A stretch of 64,000 nt of DNA from Arthrobacter sp. SLBN-122 (GTDB taxonomy: Bacteria > Actinomycetota > Actinomycetes > Actinomycetales > Micrococcaceae). The stretch lies in NCBI RefSeq assembly GCF_006715165.1, contig NZ_VFMS01000001.1, forward strand, positions 2,728,001 to 2,792,000. The letters run 5' to 3'. Of the stretch, positions 24,764-33,395 are shown one piece after another. Under the pieces are notes generated by a model. It saw only the letters and a list, made by a program, of their open reading frames with translations. It made no database searches and was not told where the DNA came from. Position 1 is the first letter of the stretch, and every line of letters begins with the position of its first letter. A program made the translations under genes and the position numbers.

Positions 24764-26485
24764 TCAGTCTGCTGCAGGAATACTGATCCAGGCTGTTTCG
24801 CCCGAGGCCAGGAGTCCTTCCGTGCCTGACAGGTTACTGCGGACAAGGACGCGGCCCGCGGGAATCTCCAGCGGCTCGTGGTTCAGGTTCATAAGCACCA
24901 GCGTAGTGCCGTTCACATACCCCAGCGAGGACCCGGTGCACCAGTATTCTGCCCAGGACAGCGAGCCCCTGCCCAGGTCCAGGTCCCGGCGGCAGGCCAG
25001 GGCGGTGCGGTAGAGGGAGAGGTGCGACGACGGCGACTCCGCCTGCAGGTCCCGCGCCAGGCCGCCAAACGAGGCAGGAATGGGCAGCCAGGGATCGCTG
25101 CCCGAGCTGAAGCCCAAGTGCTTGTCTCCGGCCCGCCAAGGCAGCGGCACCCGGCAGCCGTCACGGCCAAGCCGCTGACCCCCGGTCCGCGCGAAGGTGG
25201 GGTCCTGGCGCAGGTGGCCGGGGATGTCGATGCCGTCCGGCAGCCCAAGCTCCTCGCCCTGGTAGAGATAGGCGGCGCCGGGCAGGCCCAGCATGAACAG
25301 CGAAGCGGCAGCTGCGCGGCGCCGGCCCAGTTCCTCATCCGGCTGGGGATCGGCCACCCCGATGCCGTCGCCGTCGCGGGGGCCATGGCCGTTATAGCCA
25401 AACCGGCTGGCATGGCGGACAACGTCATGGTTTGAGAGTACCCAGGTGCTCGGGGCGCCCACGCCGTCCAGGACGGTCAGGGAATCCGTGATGACCGAGC
25501 GCAGCCGGTATACGTCCAGCCCGGCATGGAGGTAAGGGAAGTTGAACGCCTGGTGCATCTCATCCGGCCGCACCCAGTGGGCCAGCCGGAGGAGGTCCAC
25601 GCTTGCCTCGGCGCAGAGGATGCGGTCCGGGCCGTACTCGTCCAGGATCAGCCGCCAGTTACGGTAAATGTCATGGACGGCGGGCTGGCCGAACATTGGT
25701 GCCTCGTGGCCTGGGTACCCGTCGCTGCTGCCGCCATCGGCACGGCCACCCCAGGCGGGCAGGCCGGGGGCCTTCACCAGGGCGTGGGCTACGTCCACCC
25801 GGAAACCGGAGACGCCCCGGTCCAGCCAGAAACGAAGCACGCGCTCGAACTCGGCGTGGACGGCCGGGTTGTCCCAGTTAAAGTCCGGCTGCGAAGAATC
25901 GAAGAGGTGCAGGTACCACTGCCCCGGCCGGCCATCCGTGCCTGCTACCCGCGTCCAGGCGGGTCCGCCGAAGTGGGACTGCCAGTTGTTCGGCGGTTCC
26001 TGCCCGTCGGGGCCGGTTCCGTCGCGGAAGATGAACATGTCCCGCTCCGGGCTTCCTGCCGGCGCGGCAACGGCTGCCTGGAACGCGGGATGCTGGTCGG
26101 AGCAGTGGTTGGGCACCAGGTCCACAATCACCCGCAGGCCCAGCCGGTGCGATTCAGCCATCATGACGTCGAAGTCACCGAGCGTTCCGAAAATCGGATC
26201 CACGTCGCAGTAGTCGCTGACGTCGTAGCCTGCGTCGCGCTGGGGGGAACGGTAGAAGGGTGAGAGCCAAACGGCATCGACACCCAGGTCTGCAAGGTGC
26301 GGCAGTTCCTCGGTGATTCCCGCAAGGTCTCCCACGCCGTCGCCGTTCAGGTCCCGGAACGACCGGGGATACACCTGGTAGATCACTGCGGAGCGCCACC
26401 AGCCGGGGGCATTGTCGGCAGCATGGATGAGCGTCAGGGGACCGGCAGCAGTGGAAGTGGCCTGGGTCACAGTATCGACAGACAT
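24764..26485 (-). CDS. GH13 alpha-glucosidase/oligo-1,6-glucosidase
   Basis: Cytoplasmic glycosidase of about 573 residues acting on short alpha-glucosides. The GH13 barrel has WWRSAVIYQVYPRSFRDLNGDG near the N-terminus. DLVPNHCSDQHPAF follows, then the nucleophile in GFRVDVAHALVK, the acid/base in ILCAEASVD and the Asp in LSNHDVVRHASRFG. There is no signal peptide. The Val after QPxxNH-type region II (VDVAHAL) favours alpha-1,4 over alpha-1,6 action by family rules, but this is not certain. The start could be 26485 or 26497; neither has a clear ribosome-binding site. It is co-transcribed with the LacI regulator downstream, and a palindromic operator lies just upstream. Confidence 0.9.
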   Translation of the reverse strand: MSVDTVTQATSTAAGPLTLIHAADNAPGWWRSAVIYQVYPRSFRDLNGDGVGDLAGITEELPHLADLGVDAVWLSPFYRSPQRDAGYDVSDYCDVDPIFGTLGDFDVMMAESHRLGLRVIVDLVPNHCSDQHPAFQAAVAAPAGSPERDMFIFRDGTGPDGQEPPNNWQSHFGGPAWTRVAGTDGRPGQWYLHLFDSSQPDFNWDNPAVHAEFERVLRFWLDRGVSGFRVDVAHALVKAPGLPAWGGRADGGSSDGYPGHEAPMFGQPAVHDIYRNWRLILDEYGPDRILCAEASVDLLRLAHWVRPDEMHQAFNFPYLHAGLDVYRLRSVITDSLTVLDGVGAPSTWVLSNHDVVRHASRFGYNGHGPRDGDGIGVADPQPDEELGRRRAAAASLFMLGLPGAAYLYQGEELGLPDGIDIPGHLRQDPTFARTGGQRLGRDGCRVPLPWRAGDKHLGFSSGSDPWLPIPASFGGLARDLQAESPSSHLSLYRTALACRRDLDLGRGSLSWAEYWCTGSSLGYVNGTTLVLMNLNHEPLEIPAGRVLVRSNLSGTEGLLASGETAWISIPAAD

Positions 26486-26514
26486 GAGAGTCAGCATAGC
26501 GTTGGCGGCGCCTT

Positions 26515-26532
26515 AATGGAAACGCTTCCATT
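26515..26532. promoter_or_regulatory. LacI-type operator before the GH13 gene
   Basis: AATGGAAAC/GCTTCCATT is an 18-base palindrome with one mismatch and a central CG, the usual form of LacI/GalR sites. It lies 18-30 bases before the possible GH13 starts, and the regulator is the second gene of the operon. Autoregulation is inferred. Confidence 0.7.
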
Positions 26533-26673
26533 CAGCGTTACGGACATAGCTCCGCCGCCTTCCTGGTGAGGAAGTCAGCGAACTGGAAGCGGTTGCAGGA
26601 AAGGGCATCCAGGGGTCCAGCGGGCAGCACGTCCTAAACTGGGGAGATATGTCCGACGACGGGTGGAGGCTTT

Positions 26674-28044
26674 GTGGGAAGCATCGTTGATGAGCTGGAT
26701 GCCATCCTGGCGCAGGGGCAGGTGGACGTCGGCGAGGTCTCGCTCCGGCGGTACGCCATCGACCAGGCACCAGTCGTCGATTTCCAGCTTCCCCTGGCGG
26801 TAGTGTTCCCGGAATCAGTTGCCGACGTCCAGGCAGTGGTAAAGGCCTGTGCCGGCAGTGGTGTGGCAATTGTCGCCCGGGGCGCAGGCACTGGAGTATC
26901 CGGCGGGGCCCATGCCACCAGGAACTGCATCATCCTCTCGCTGGAGCGGATGAACCGGATCCTCGCCTTGAATCCCGACGACGAGACTGCCGTGGTGGAG
27001 CCCGGAGTGGTCAATGCCGTCCTCAATGAGGCCGTTGCAGCGCATGGGCTCATGTACGCTCCGGATCCGGCCAGTTTCCGAAGCTCCACCCTCGGCGGCA
27101 ACGTCGCCACCAACGCCGGCGGCCTGCGCTGTGCCAAATATGGGGTCACCAGGGATTCGGTCCTGGCGCTGGACGTCGTCCTGGCCGACGGATCCCTCAT
27201 CCACACAGGCCACCAAACCTTCAAAGGCGTGGCGGGCTACGACCTCACGGGCCTTTTCGTGGGGTCTGAAGGAACCCTGGGCGTCGTCGTCGGAATTACC
27301 GTGCGGCTGAAGTACCTGCCCCGGGAAGTCCACACCGTGGCCGCCTTCTACCCGGACTTCAGGAGCGCCGCAGCAGGGGTCCTGGCCGTAGGCAAGGCGC
27401 GGGTCCAGCCCGCCATCATGGAACTGCTCGACGGCGGCACCCTGGCCCAGCTGGACGACATCCACGGCTCCGACCTCACCTCCCGCGGAAGATCATTGCT
27501 GCTGATCCAGACGGACGGGTTCGGGGCCGCCGCCGAGGCGGAGGTGGTGCGCCAGGTCCTCCGTGAAGGCGGGGCAACTGTCAGCACGGAGGCAAGTGCC
27601 GAGGCGGAGAGGCTGGTGGAACTCCGCCGGCACAGCAGGGGGACAGAGGTGGACGACGAATACCGCGTCGGCGAGGATGTGGCTGTTCCCCGGTCCCGGC
27701 TGGTGGACTACGTCGCGGAGCTCGAAGCCATGGCCGCCAGGCAGCAGGTGCACCTCAAGGTGGTGGCCCACGCCGGTGACGGCAACCTCCACCCCACCTT
27801 CTGGATCGACCGGCAGGGGGCAAGCGTGGACTCCGCGGCGATGCAGCGGCTGCAGGTGGCGCTGGACGAGTCCATCACCGCGGCCCTGGCCATGGGCGGC
27901 ACCATCACCGGCGAGCATGGTGTGGGGCAGTACAAGCTCCGGTGGCTGGGCCAGGAGCAGCCGGAACCGGTCCGGGAACTCCAGCGCAGGATCAAGGACC
28001 TGTTTGATCCTGCGGGAATCCTCAACCCCGGTAAGGCGATCTAG
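26674..28044 (+). CDS. FAD-binding oxidase, GlcD/D-lactate dehydrogenase type
   Basis: A 456-residue flavoprotein of the VAO/PCMH family, likely oxidising a 2-hydroxy acid such as glycolate or D-lactate. The FAD-binding domain has VAIVARGAGTGVSGGAH (about residues 67-83) and SSTLGGNVATNAGGLRC. The C-terminal cap has VVAHAGDGNLHPTFW and GTITGEHGVGQYK, the conserved His-rich substrate and metal region. The start is GTG 26674 with GGAGG at 26665-26669. No FeS partner (GlcE/GlcF or LutA/B type) is nearby, so the electron acceptor is unknown. Its stop is three bases from that of the convergent DUF4032 gene. Confidence 0.88.
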   Translation: MGSIVDELDAILAQGQVDVGEVSLRRYAIDQAPVVDFQLPLAVVFPESVADVQAVVKACAGSGVAIVARGAGTGVSGGAHATRNCIILSLERMNRILALNPDDETAVVEPGVVNAVLNEAVAAHGLMYAPDPASFRSSTLGGNVATNAGGLRCAKYGVTRDSVLALDVVLADGSLIHTGHQTFKGVAGYDLTGLFVGSEGTLGVVVGITVRLKYLPREVHTVAAFYPDFRSAAAGVLAVGKARVQPAIMELLDGGTLAQLDDIHGSDLTSRGRSLLLIQTDGFGAAAEAEVVRQVLREGGATVSTEASAEAERLVELRRHSRGTEVDDEYRVGEDVAVPRSRLVDYVAELEAMAARQQVHLKVVAHAGDGNLHPTFWIDRQGASVDSAAMQRLQVALDESITAALAMGGTITGEHGVGQYKLRWLGQEQPEPVRELQRRIKDLFDPAGILNPGKAI

Positions 28045-28047
28045 GAC

Positions 28048-29466
28048 TTAGTCGTCCGAGTCCGGATACTCGTCCGCGGATTCATCAGCACCGTAGCGGG
28101 ACTCCTCGTTCTCCACCTCAAGGATCTTCAGCAGTTCGGTGTCCGGGTTCAGCATGATCGCGGCTTCATCCCGCCGGTGCCGGAGGATGGAATCGATGTA
28201 GGACTGCACGGCCTCCGCCAGCGGAATGTGGCGCTCCTGCTTCTCGGACATGTACCAGCGGTGTTCAAGGACCTCGTGGACCACCTCTGCGTGTTCCAGC
28301 TTGCCGGACAGGTCGCGGGGGATCGCGCGCACGATCGGTTCGAAGATCTGGCTGACCCACAGGTGGGCGCTGTATTCCTCATCCATTTCCGGGTTGTTGT
28401 CCGCGCGGAAGGAGTCCATGTCGTTCAGGAGGCGGCGGGCCTGGTTCTCCTGGGCATCCAGGCCGGTGAGGCGCAGCAGCCGCCGCTGGTGGTGCCCCGC
28501 GTCCACCACCTTGGGCTGGAGCTGGATGGTGGAGCCGTTCTGCGTGGTCTTGATGGCGTATTCCTCGACGTCGAAGCCGAGCTCGTTCAGGCGGCGGATA
28601 CGGGCACTCACCCGCCAGCGCTCGCCCAGTTCGAAGGATTCCTTCTCGGTCAGCTCGGCCCACAGCCGCCGGTAGCTGTCCATGATCAGCTCACTGGTGG
28701 CCACCGGGTCCACCTTCTCCTCGATGAGCCCGCCGTCCAGGAGGTCCATCAGCTCACCGGCGATGTTCACGCGGGCAATTTCCAGGTCGTATTCGCGCTG
28801 GCCCGTGGAGAGGTCAGGGTAGAGCTCACCCGTTTCGGCGTCCACCAGATACGCGGCGAACGCTCCGGCGTCACGGCGGAACAGGGTGTTGGAAAGCGAG
28901 ACGTCGCCCCAGTAGAACCCGATCAGGTGCAGCCGCACCATGAGGAGAGCCTGGGCGTCGATCAGGCGGGTGAGGGTGTCCTTGCGCAGCATCTGGGAAA
29001 AGAGCGCGCGGTACGGCATGGAAAATTTCAGGTGCCGGGTTACCAGGACGGGGTTCAGCGGGCGCCCGTCCGGGGTGGTGCGGCCGGTGATCACGGCTAC
29101 GGGCTCCACGCAGGGCACGTCCAGCCGTGCCAGCTTGCGCAGCATGTGGTACTCGTGGCGGGCCACGTGTTCGGACGTTTCCTTGATGGCAATCACCGAG
29201 CCGCCAAGGTGGGCGAAGCGCACGATGTGCCGGGAGATGCCGCGGGGGAGTGCCGCCAGGTATTGGGCCGGCCACTCTTCGAGTGCAATGTGCCAGGGCA
29301 GGTCCAGCAGCTCGGGATCAGCTGCTGCTGCCGTGATGCTCAATGATGAGGCTACCGAGGCTGCCTTGTTGTCATCGGCGCTGGCGGCCACGAACCGCGG
29401 CAGCTTACCCACCTGGGCGTAGTCGGTGGGTTCGTCGTGCCACTGCGCGCTGTGTTCCTCGGTCAT
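28048..29466 (-). CDS. DUF4032 protein with kinase-like N-terminal half
   Basis: A 472-residue cytoplasmic protein with no signal or membrane segment. The N-terminal half looks like a lipopolysaccharide/RIO-type kinase fold. VIAIKETSEHVARHEYHML resembles the Lys and Glu helix of the N-lobe. GFYWGDVSLSNTLFR plus AYLVDAETGE resemble the catalytic loop (D...N) and metal-binding Asp. The C-terminal part is DUF4032, ending in an acidic tail. Family members are widespread in actinobacteria and uncharacterised. It lies 125 bases behind the sugar ABC ATPase, with a terminator between. No substrate can be assigned. Confidence 0.85.
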   Translation of the reverse strand: MTEEHSAQWHDEPTDYAQVGKLPRFVAASADDNKAASVASSLSITAAAADPELLDLPWHIALEEWPAQYLAALPRGISRHIVRFAHLGGSVIAIKETSEHVARHEYHMLRKLARLDVPCVEPVAVITGRTTPDGRPLNPVLVTRHLKFSMPYRALFSQMLRKDTLTRLIDAQALLMVRLHLIGFYWGDVSLSNTLFRRDAGAFAAYLVDAETGELYPDLSTGQREYDLEIARVNIAGELMDLLDGGLIEEKVDPVATSELIMDSYRRLWAELTEKESFELGERWRVSARIRRLNELGFDVEEYAIKTTQNGSTIQLQPKVVDAGHHQRRLLRLTGLDAQENQARRLLNDMDSFRADNNPEMDEEYSAHLWVSQIFEPIVRAIPRDLSGKLEHAEVVHEVLEHRWYMSEKQERHIPLAEAVQSYIDSILRHRRDEAAIMLNPDTELLKILEVENEESRYGADESADEYPDSDD

Positions 29467-29527
29467 GGGCTCAATTCTTCCGTAGATGGGCGCGGCCAGC
29501 TAATTCTCCTGCAGGCACGGTTAAACG

Positions 29528-29564
29528 CCGACGGCGGCCGTCCGGTAAGGAGGGCCGCCGTCGG
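29528..29564 (-). terminator. Terminator after the sugar ABC ATPase gene
   Basis: A perfect 12-bp stem: CCGACGGCGGCC (29528-29539) pairs with GGCCGCCGTCGG (29553-29564). On the minus strand it is followed by a short T-rich stretch (GCGTTTAACC). Confidence 0.65.
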
Positions 29565-29590
29565 TACTGCGGTTGGGGTGCCGGTGGCGA

Positions 29591-30673
29591 TCAGTCGCCC
29601 AGGCGCAGGCCGGTCTTGGTGTCGAACAGGTGCACGTGGCCCGACTGCGGACGGACGTAGATGACCTCGCCCTTCATCGGGGGGCGGCGGCCGTCGACGC
29701 GTGCCACGATGTCGTGGTCCTTGCCGTCCAGGGTGGTGTGGCCGTAGACGTAGGCGTCGGCGCCGAGTTCTTCGACGACGTCAACCTCAACCTTCAGGCC
29801 TTCACCGTGCGGAGCGGTCTCCAGGTCTTCGGGGCGGCTGCCCAGCGTGACCGTGGAGCCGTGTGCCTCTTCGAGGACGTCGCGCGGCACCGGGTAGACG
29901 GTACCGCCGAACTGGACGCCGCCGTCGACGACGGGAAGTTCCAGCAGGTTCATGGCGGGGGAGCCGATGAAGCCTGCAACGAAGACGTTCTTCGGGCGGT
30001 CGTAGAGGTTGCGCGGGGTGTCAACCTGCTGCAGCAGGCCGTCCTTCAGCACGGCGACGCGGTCGCCCATGGTCATGGCCTCGACCTGGTCGTGTGTCAC
30101 GTAAACGGTGGTGACGCCCAGCCGGCGGGTCAGGGATGCGATCTGGGTGCGGGTCTGGACACGGAGCTTGGCGTCCAGGTTGGACAGCGGCTCGTCCATG
30201 AGGAAGACCTGGGGGTTACGGACGATTGCGCGGCCCATGGCAACACGCTGGCGCTGGCCGCCGGAGAGTGCCTTCGGCTTGCGGTCCAGGTACTGCTCGA
30301 GGTCCAGGAGCTTGGCGGCTTCACGGACGCGCTCGGCGCGCTCTTCCTTGGAGACCCCGGCGATCTTCAGGGCGAAGCCCATGTTGTCGGCCACAGTCAT
30401 GTGCGGGTACAACGCGTAGTTCTGGAAAACCATCGCGATGTCGCGGTCCTTCGGCGGAACATCGGTGACGTCGCGGTCGCCGATCAGGATCCGGCCTGCG
30501 TTGACGTCCTCGAGGCCTGCGAGCATCCGCAGGGAGGTGGACTTGCCGCAACCGGAGGGTCCAACGAGGACCAGGAATTCGCCATCGGCGATGTCGATGT
30601 TGAGCTTATCGACGGCGGGCTTATCTGTGCCCGGGTACAGACGCGTAGCGTTATCAAAAGTAACTGTAGCCAC
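29591..30673 (-). CDS. ABC transporter ATPase for carbohydrate import (UgpC/MsmK/MsiK type)
   Basis: About 360 residues. The nucleotide-binding domain has Walker A GPSGCGKST and signature LSGGQRQRVAMGRAI. Walker B is VFLMDEPLSNLD and the switch His is in VTHDQ. The C-terminal MalK-like regulatory/TOBE domain has the GSRPED motif. There are no permease or binding-protein genes beside it. It is therefore probably a shared ATPase that energises several sugar importers, as MsiK does in Streptomyces. The GTG at 30673 (VATVTFDNATRLYPG) is preferred, with AAGGG upstream; the frame opens to 30691. A long upstream region (to 30890) has no gene and should hold its promoter. Confidence 0.9.
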   Translation of the reverse strand: MATVTFDNATRLYPGTDKPAVDKLNIDIADGEFLVLVGPSGCGKSTSLRMLAGLEDVNAGRILIGDRDVTDVPPKDRDIAMVFQNYALYPHMTVADNMGFALKIAGVSKEERAERVREAAKLLDLEQYLDRKPKALSGGQRQRVAMGRAIVRNPQVFLMDEPLSNLDAKLRVQTRTQIASLTRRLGVTTVYVTHDQVEAMTMGDRVAVLKDGLLQQVDTPRNLYDRPKNVFVAGFIGSPAMNLLELPVVDGGVQFGGTVYPVPRDVLEEAHGSTVTLGSRPEDLETAPHGEGLKVEVDVVEELGADAYVYGHTTLDGKDHDIVARVDGRRPPMKGEVIYVRPQSGHVHLFDTKTGLRLGD

Positions 30674-30691
30674 AGTTATCAATCCCTTCAC

Positions 30692-30890
30692 CGGCAGGTA
30701 CGTGCCGGACGATCCGTTGTGAATGGTTCATGTTTATTCAGTTGTGTTCCCACAAAATGCTCCGCGGCTAAGCGCGGAGCACCACGTGACGCCGCACGGT
30801 TGTTGTGCGCCACATCACACCCAAGAGTATGCCAGAAGTTGCTTCTTTTATCGCAAATGTTACGAATGTCACATGTGCTGCCGGCCACGG
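30692..30890 (-). other. Intergenic region upstream of the sugar ABC ATPase
   Basis: About 200 bases between the otsB stop and the ATPase start. It is AT-richer than its surroundings around 30830-30870 and likely contains the ATPase promoter on the minus strand. I see no small gene and no convincing operator. Confidence 0.4.
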
Positions 30891-31724
30891 CTACCCGGAA
30901 GCTGCCTGGGGGTCTTCCTCGGCGACGGCGAGACTCCGCTCCTGGAGCAGGGTCTCCAGCAGCTCTGCGATGTGGACAGGCGCCTCCACCCGGTATTGGG
31001 CCTGGGTAAAATCGAGACCCACCTTGACCCCCACATCGCCTGGTTCGAGCCGGCCGAACGCGTCCTCGTCCGTGACGTCGTCACCGGCAAACAGCACGGC
31101 TGTGGCCCCGGTGGCCTGCCGCAGGAAGGTGACGCCTTCGCCCTTGGACGCATTGACCACTGAGGTCTCCAGGACGCGCTTGCCCTCCTTCAGGAAGACA
31201 CCCTTGCGGTCCTGGAGCACGGACCGGGCTGCTGACACCGCGTCCCCGGCCACGTCGTCTCCAGCCTGGCGGGTGTGCAGGACGACGCCGGCGGGCTTGT
31301 ATTCGAGCGACGTGCCCGGCGCCTCCGCCACGATCGCCGCCAATTCGGCCCGCACCTCTTCAAGGAGCGCTTTCTGGCCGTCATCCAGCGCCAGTTCGGT
31401 GGAACCCGGTCCCAGCCAGGCTTCGGCGCCGTGGCTGCCAATCAGCAGGGTATCCACTGGCGGGGAAGCAACCTCCCGCAGGCTGGCGAGGGCGCGGCCC
31501 GAGATGAGTGCCGTCGTCGTGCGGGGAAGCACGGCGAGCCCTGCGAACGCCGCGGCCGTGCGTGGAAGCGGCCGTGCATCCTGGGCGCGGTCCACGATAG
31601 GCGCCATGGTGCCATCAAAATCCATGGCCACGAGCAGGTGCTCCGTCGCGGCGATCCGGTGCAGCGCTTCCCGGAGTTCCGGGGTGAGCGCCAGCGATGC
31701 CTTGGTGCGGCCGTCAGGAGTCAT
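30891..31724 (-). CDS. otsB: Trehalose-6-phosphate phosphatase
   Basis: HAD-family phosphatase that releases trehalose from trehalose-6-phosphate. 277 residues from ATG 31724. The nucleophile motif is LVAMDFDGTMAPI near residue 32, RTTTALISGRAL is motif II, and VNASKGEGVTFLR with AVLFAGDDVTDEDAF are the Lys and acidic motifs III/IV. The gene starts inside the end of otsA (11-base overlap), so the two are translationally coupled. A frame open to 31751 would add nine residues but gives no better start. Confidence 0.94.
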   Translation of the reverse strand: MTPDGRTKASLALTPELREALHRIAATEHLLVAMDFDGTMAPIVDRAQDARPLPRTAAAFAGLAVLPRTTTALISGRALASLREVASPPVDTLLIGSHGAEAWLGPGSTELALDDGQKALLEEVRAELAAIVAEAPGTSLEYKPAGVVLHTRQAGDDVAGDAVSAARSVLQDRKGVFLKEGKRVLETSVVNASKGEGVTFLRQATGATAVLFAGDDVTDEDAFGRLEPGDVGVKVGLDFTQAQYRVEAPVHIAELLETLLQERSLAVAEEDPQAASG

Positions 31725-33216
31725 CGCGGACCACTTTCTCGTCCAGGGCACGCAGGAAGTCGGCAGACCAATGGTCCACGTCGTGGTCCAGGATCTGCCG
31801 GCGCATGGACCGCATGCGCCGGGATGCTTCGCGCGGGTTGAGCTCGACGGCGGTCATGATGGCGTTCTTGAGGCCTGCGATGTCGTGCGGGTTGATCAGC
31901 AGCGCCTGCTTGAGCTGGTCCGCGGCGCCGGCGAACTCGCTCAGGACCAGCGCGCCATCATTGTTGTTGCGTGCGGTGACATACTCCTTGGCCACCAGGT
32001 TCATCCCGTCCCGCAGCGCGGTGACCAGCATGACATCCGCAGCCAGGTACAGCGCCACCATCTCCTCTACGGGGTAGCTGTGGTGCAGGTAGCGGACGGC
32101 GGTGTTTTCCAGGGTGTCGTAGGTGCCGTTGATGTGGCCTACGGTTCCTTCCACCTCCTCGCGCAGGAGCCGGTACTGCTCCACCCGCTCCCGGCTGGGG
32201 GAGGCCACCTGGATGAGGGTCGCATCGCCCACCGTGAGGCGGCCGTCCGCCAGGAGCTCCTCAAAAGCCTTCAGCCGGTGGCGGATGCCCTTGGTGTAAT
32301 CCAGCCGGTCCACCCCGAGCAGGATGGTCTTGGGGTTGCCCAGGTCCTGACGGATCTGCCGGGCGCGTTCGATGATGTCGGGCCTGGCCGCAAGTTCGCT
32401 GATCTGCTTGACGTCGATCGAGATGGGGAAGGCCTGCGCCCGGGCGATGTGCGTGATCCGGCCGTCATGGCCCTTGACGTGCACCTGCTGCTGCTTAACG
32501 CTGGCGCCCAGGAACCGGCGCGCGGAACGCATGAAGTTTCCCGCGTCGCTGGGCCGCTGGAAGCCCACCAGGTCTGCGCCGAGAAGGCCGTCGATGATGG
32601 CCTGGCGCCAGGGGAGCTGGGCAAAAATCTCCGGCGGCGGGAACGGGATGTGGTTGAAGAACCCGATCCGGAGGTCCGGCCGGGCTTCGCGGAGCATCCG
32701 GGGGACCAGCTGCAGCTGGTAGTCCTGGACCCAGACGGTGGCGCCCTGGTCCGCGTGGTGCGCGACGGCGTCGGCGAACCTGCGGTTGACCTTGCGGTAG
32801 GCGTCCCACCAGGTCCGGTGGAATTCCGGCGGAGCGATGACGTCGTGGTACAGCGGCCACAGCGTGGCGTTGGAGAAGCCCTCGTAGTACAGCTCCACAT
32901 CGTCCGTGCTGAGCTGGACGGGGACAAGGTCCATTCCGCCATGGCTGAATGGCTTCACGGTCTCGTCCGGTGCCCCGTGCCAGCCAACCCACGCGCCGTC
33001 GGTCTTGGTCATCATCGGGGCCAGCGCAGTCACCAGGCCGCCGGGGGACCTGCGCCAGCCTGATTCGTCGTCAGGGCCGTCGCCTGCTGCAACCCGGTCG
33101 ACGGGCAGCCTGTTGGAGACCACCATGAAGTCATACTTGGTGTGGCCCGCGTGGCCGGAACCGGAACTGCCGGCTGTTGCTTTGCCTGCGGGTTTTTCCT
33201 GGACGGGTGTTTGCAT
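31714..33216 (-). CDS. otsA: Alpha,alpha-trehalose-phosphate synthase (UDP-forming), GT20
   Basis: Makes trehalose-6-phosphate from UDP-glucose and glucose-6-phosphate. 500 residues. After a variable N-terminal stretch come FMVVSNRLPVDR, WVQDYQLQLVPRMLR and GFFNHIPFPPPEIF. ILLGVDRLDYTKGIRHRLKAFEEL and LVTALRDGMNLVAKEYV, which bind the nucleotide sugar, follow. All are GT20 hallmarks. The start at 33216 has AGGGGG upstream. It is first gene of otsA-otsB and divergent from the DsbA-like gene. With TreS in the same window the cell can move between UDP-glucose, trehalose and glycogen. Confidence 0.96.
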   Translation of the reverse strand: MQTPVQEKPAGKATAGSSGSGHAGHTKYDFMVVSNRLPVDRVAAGDGPDDESGWRRSPGGLVTALAPMMTKTDGAWVGWHGAPDETVKPFSHGGMDLVPVQLSTDDVELYYEGFSNATLWPLYHDVIAPPEFHRTWWDAYRKVNRRFADAVAHHADQGATVWVQDYQLQLVPRMLREARPDLRIGFFNHIPFPPPEIFAQLPWRQAIIDGLLGADLVGFQRPSDAGNFMRSARRFLGASVKQQQVHVKGHDGRITHIARAQAFPISIDVKQISELAARPDIIERARQIRQDLGNPKTILLGVDRLDYTKGIRHRLKAFEELLADGRLTVGDATLIQVASPSRERVEQYRLLREEVEGTVGHINGTYDTLENTAVRYLHHSYPVEEMVALYLAADVMLVTALRDGMNLVAKEYVTARNNNDGALVLSEFAGAADQLKQALLINPHDIAGLKNAIMTAVELNPREASRRMRSMRRQILDHDVDHWSADFLRALDEKVVRDDS

Positions 33217-33395
33217 TGCTGCCCCCTGGGGTTGCTTGTGCCTCTAAGCCACCCTAGCCGGACGGAATCATCGGGGCTATTCGTCCGTTGGTCAACCCGA
33301 AGGAATAGTTGAACCCGCAAGCTCTCAGCTTTCTCCCCTAAAATGTTGGAGGTGCCACGAAGTGGTCCCCCTACGTCGACCGACCCAAGGAACTC

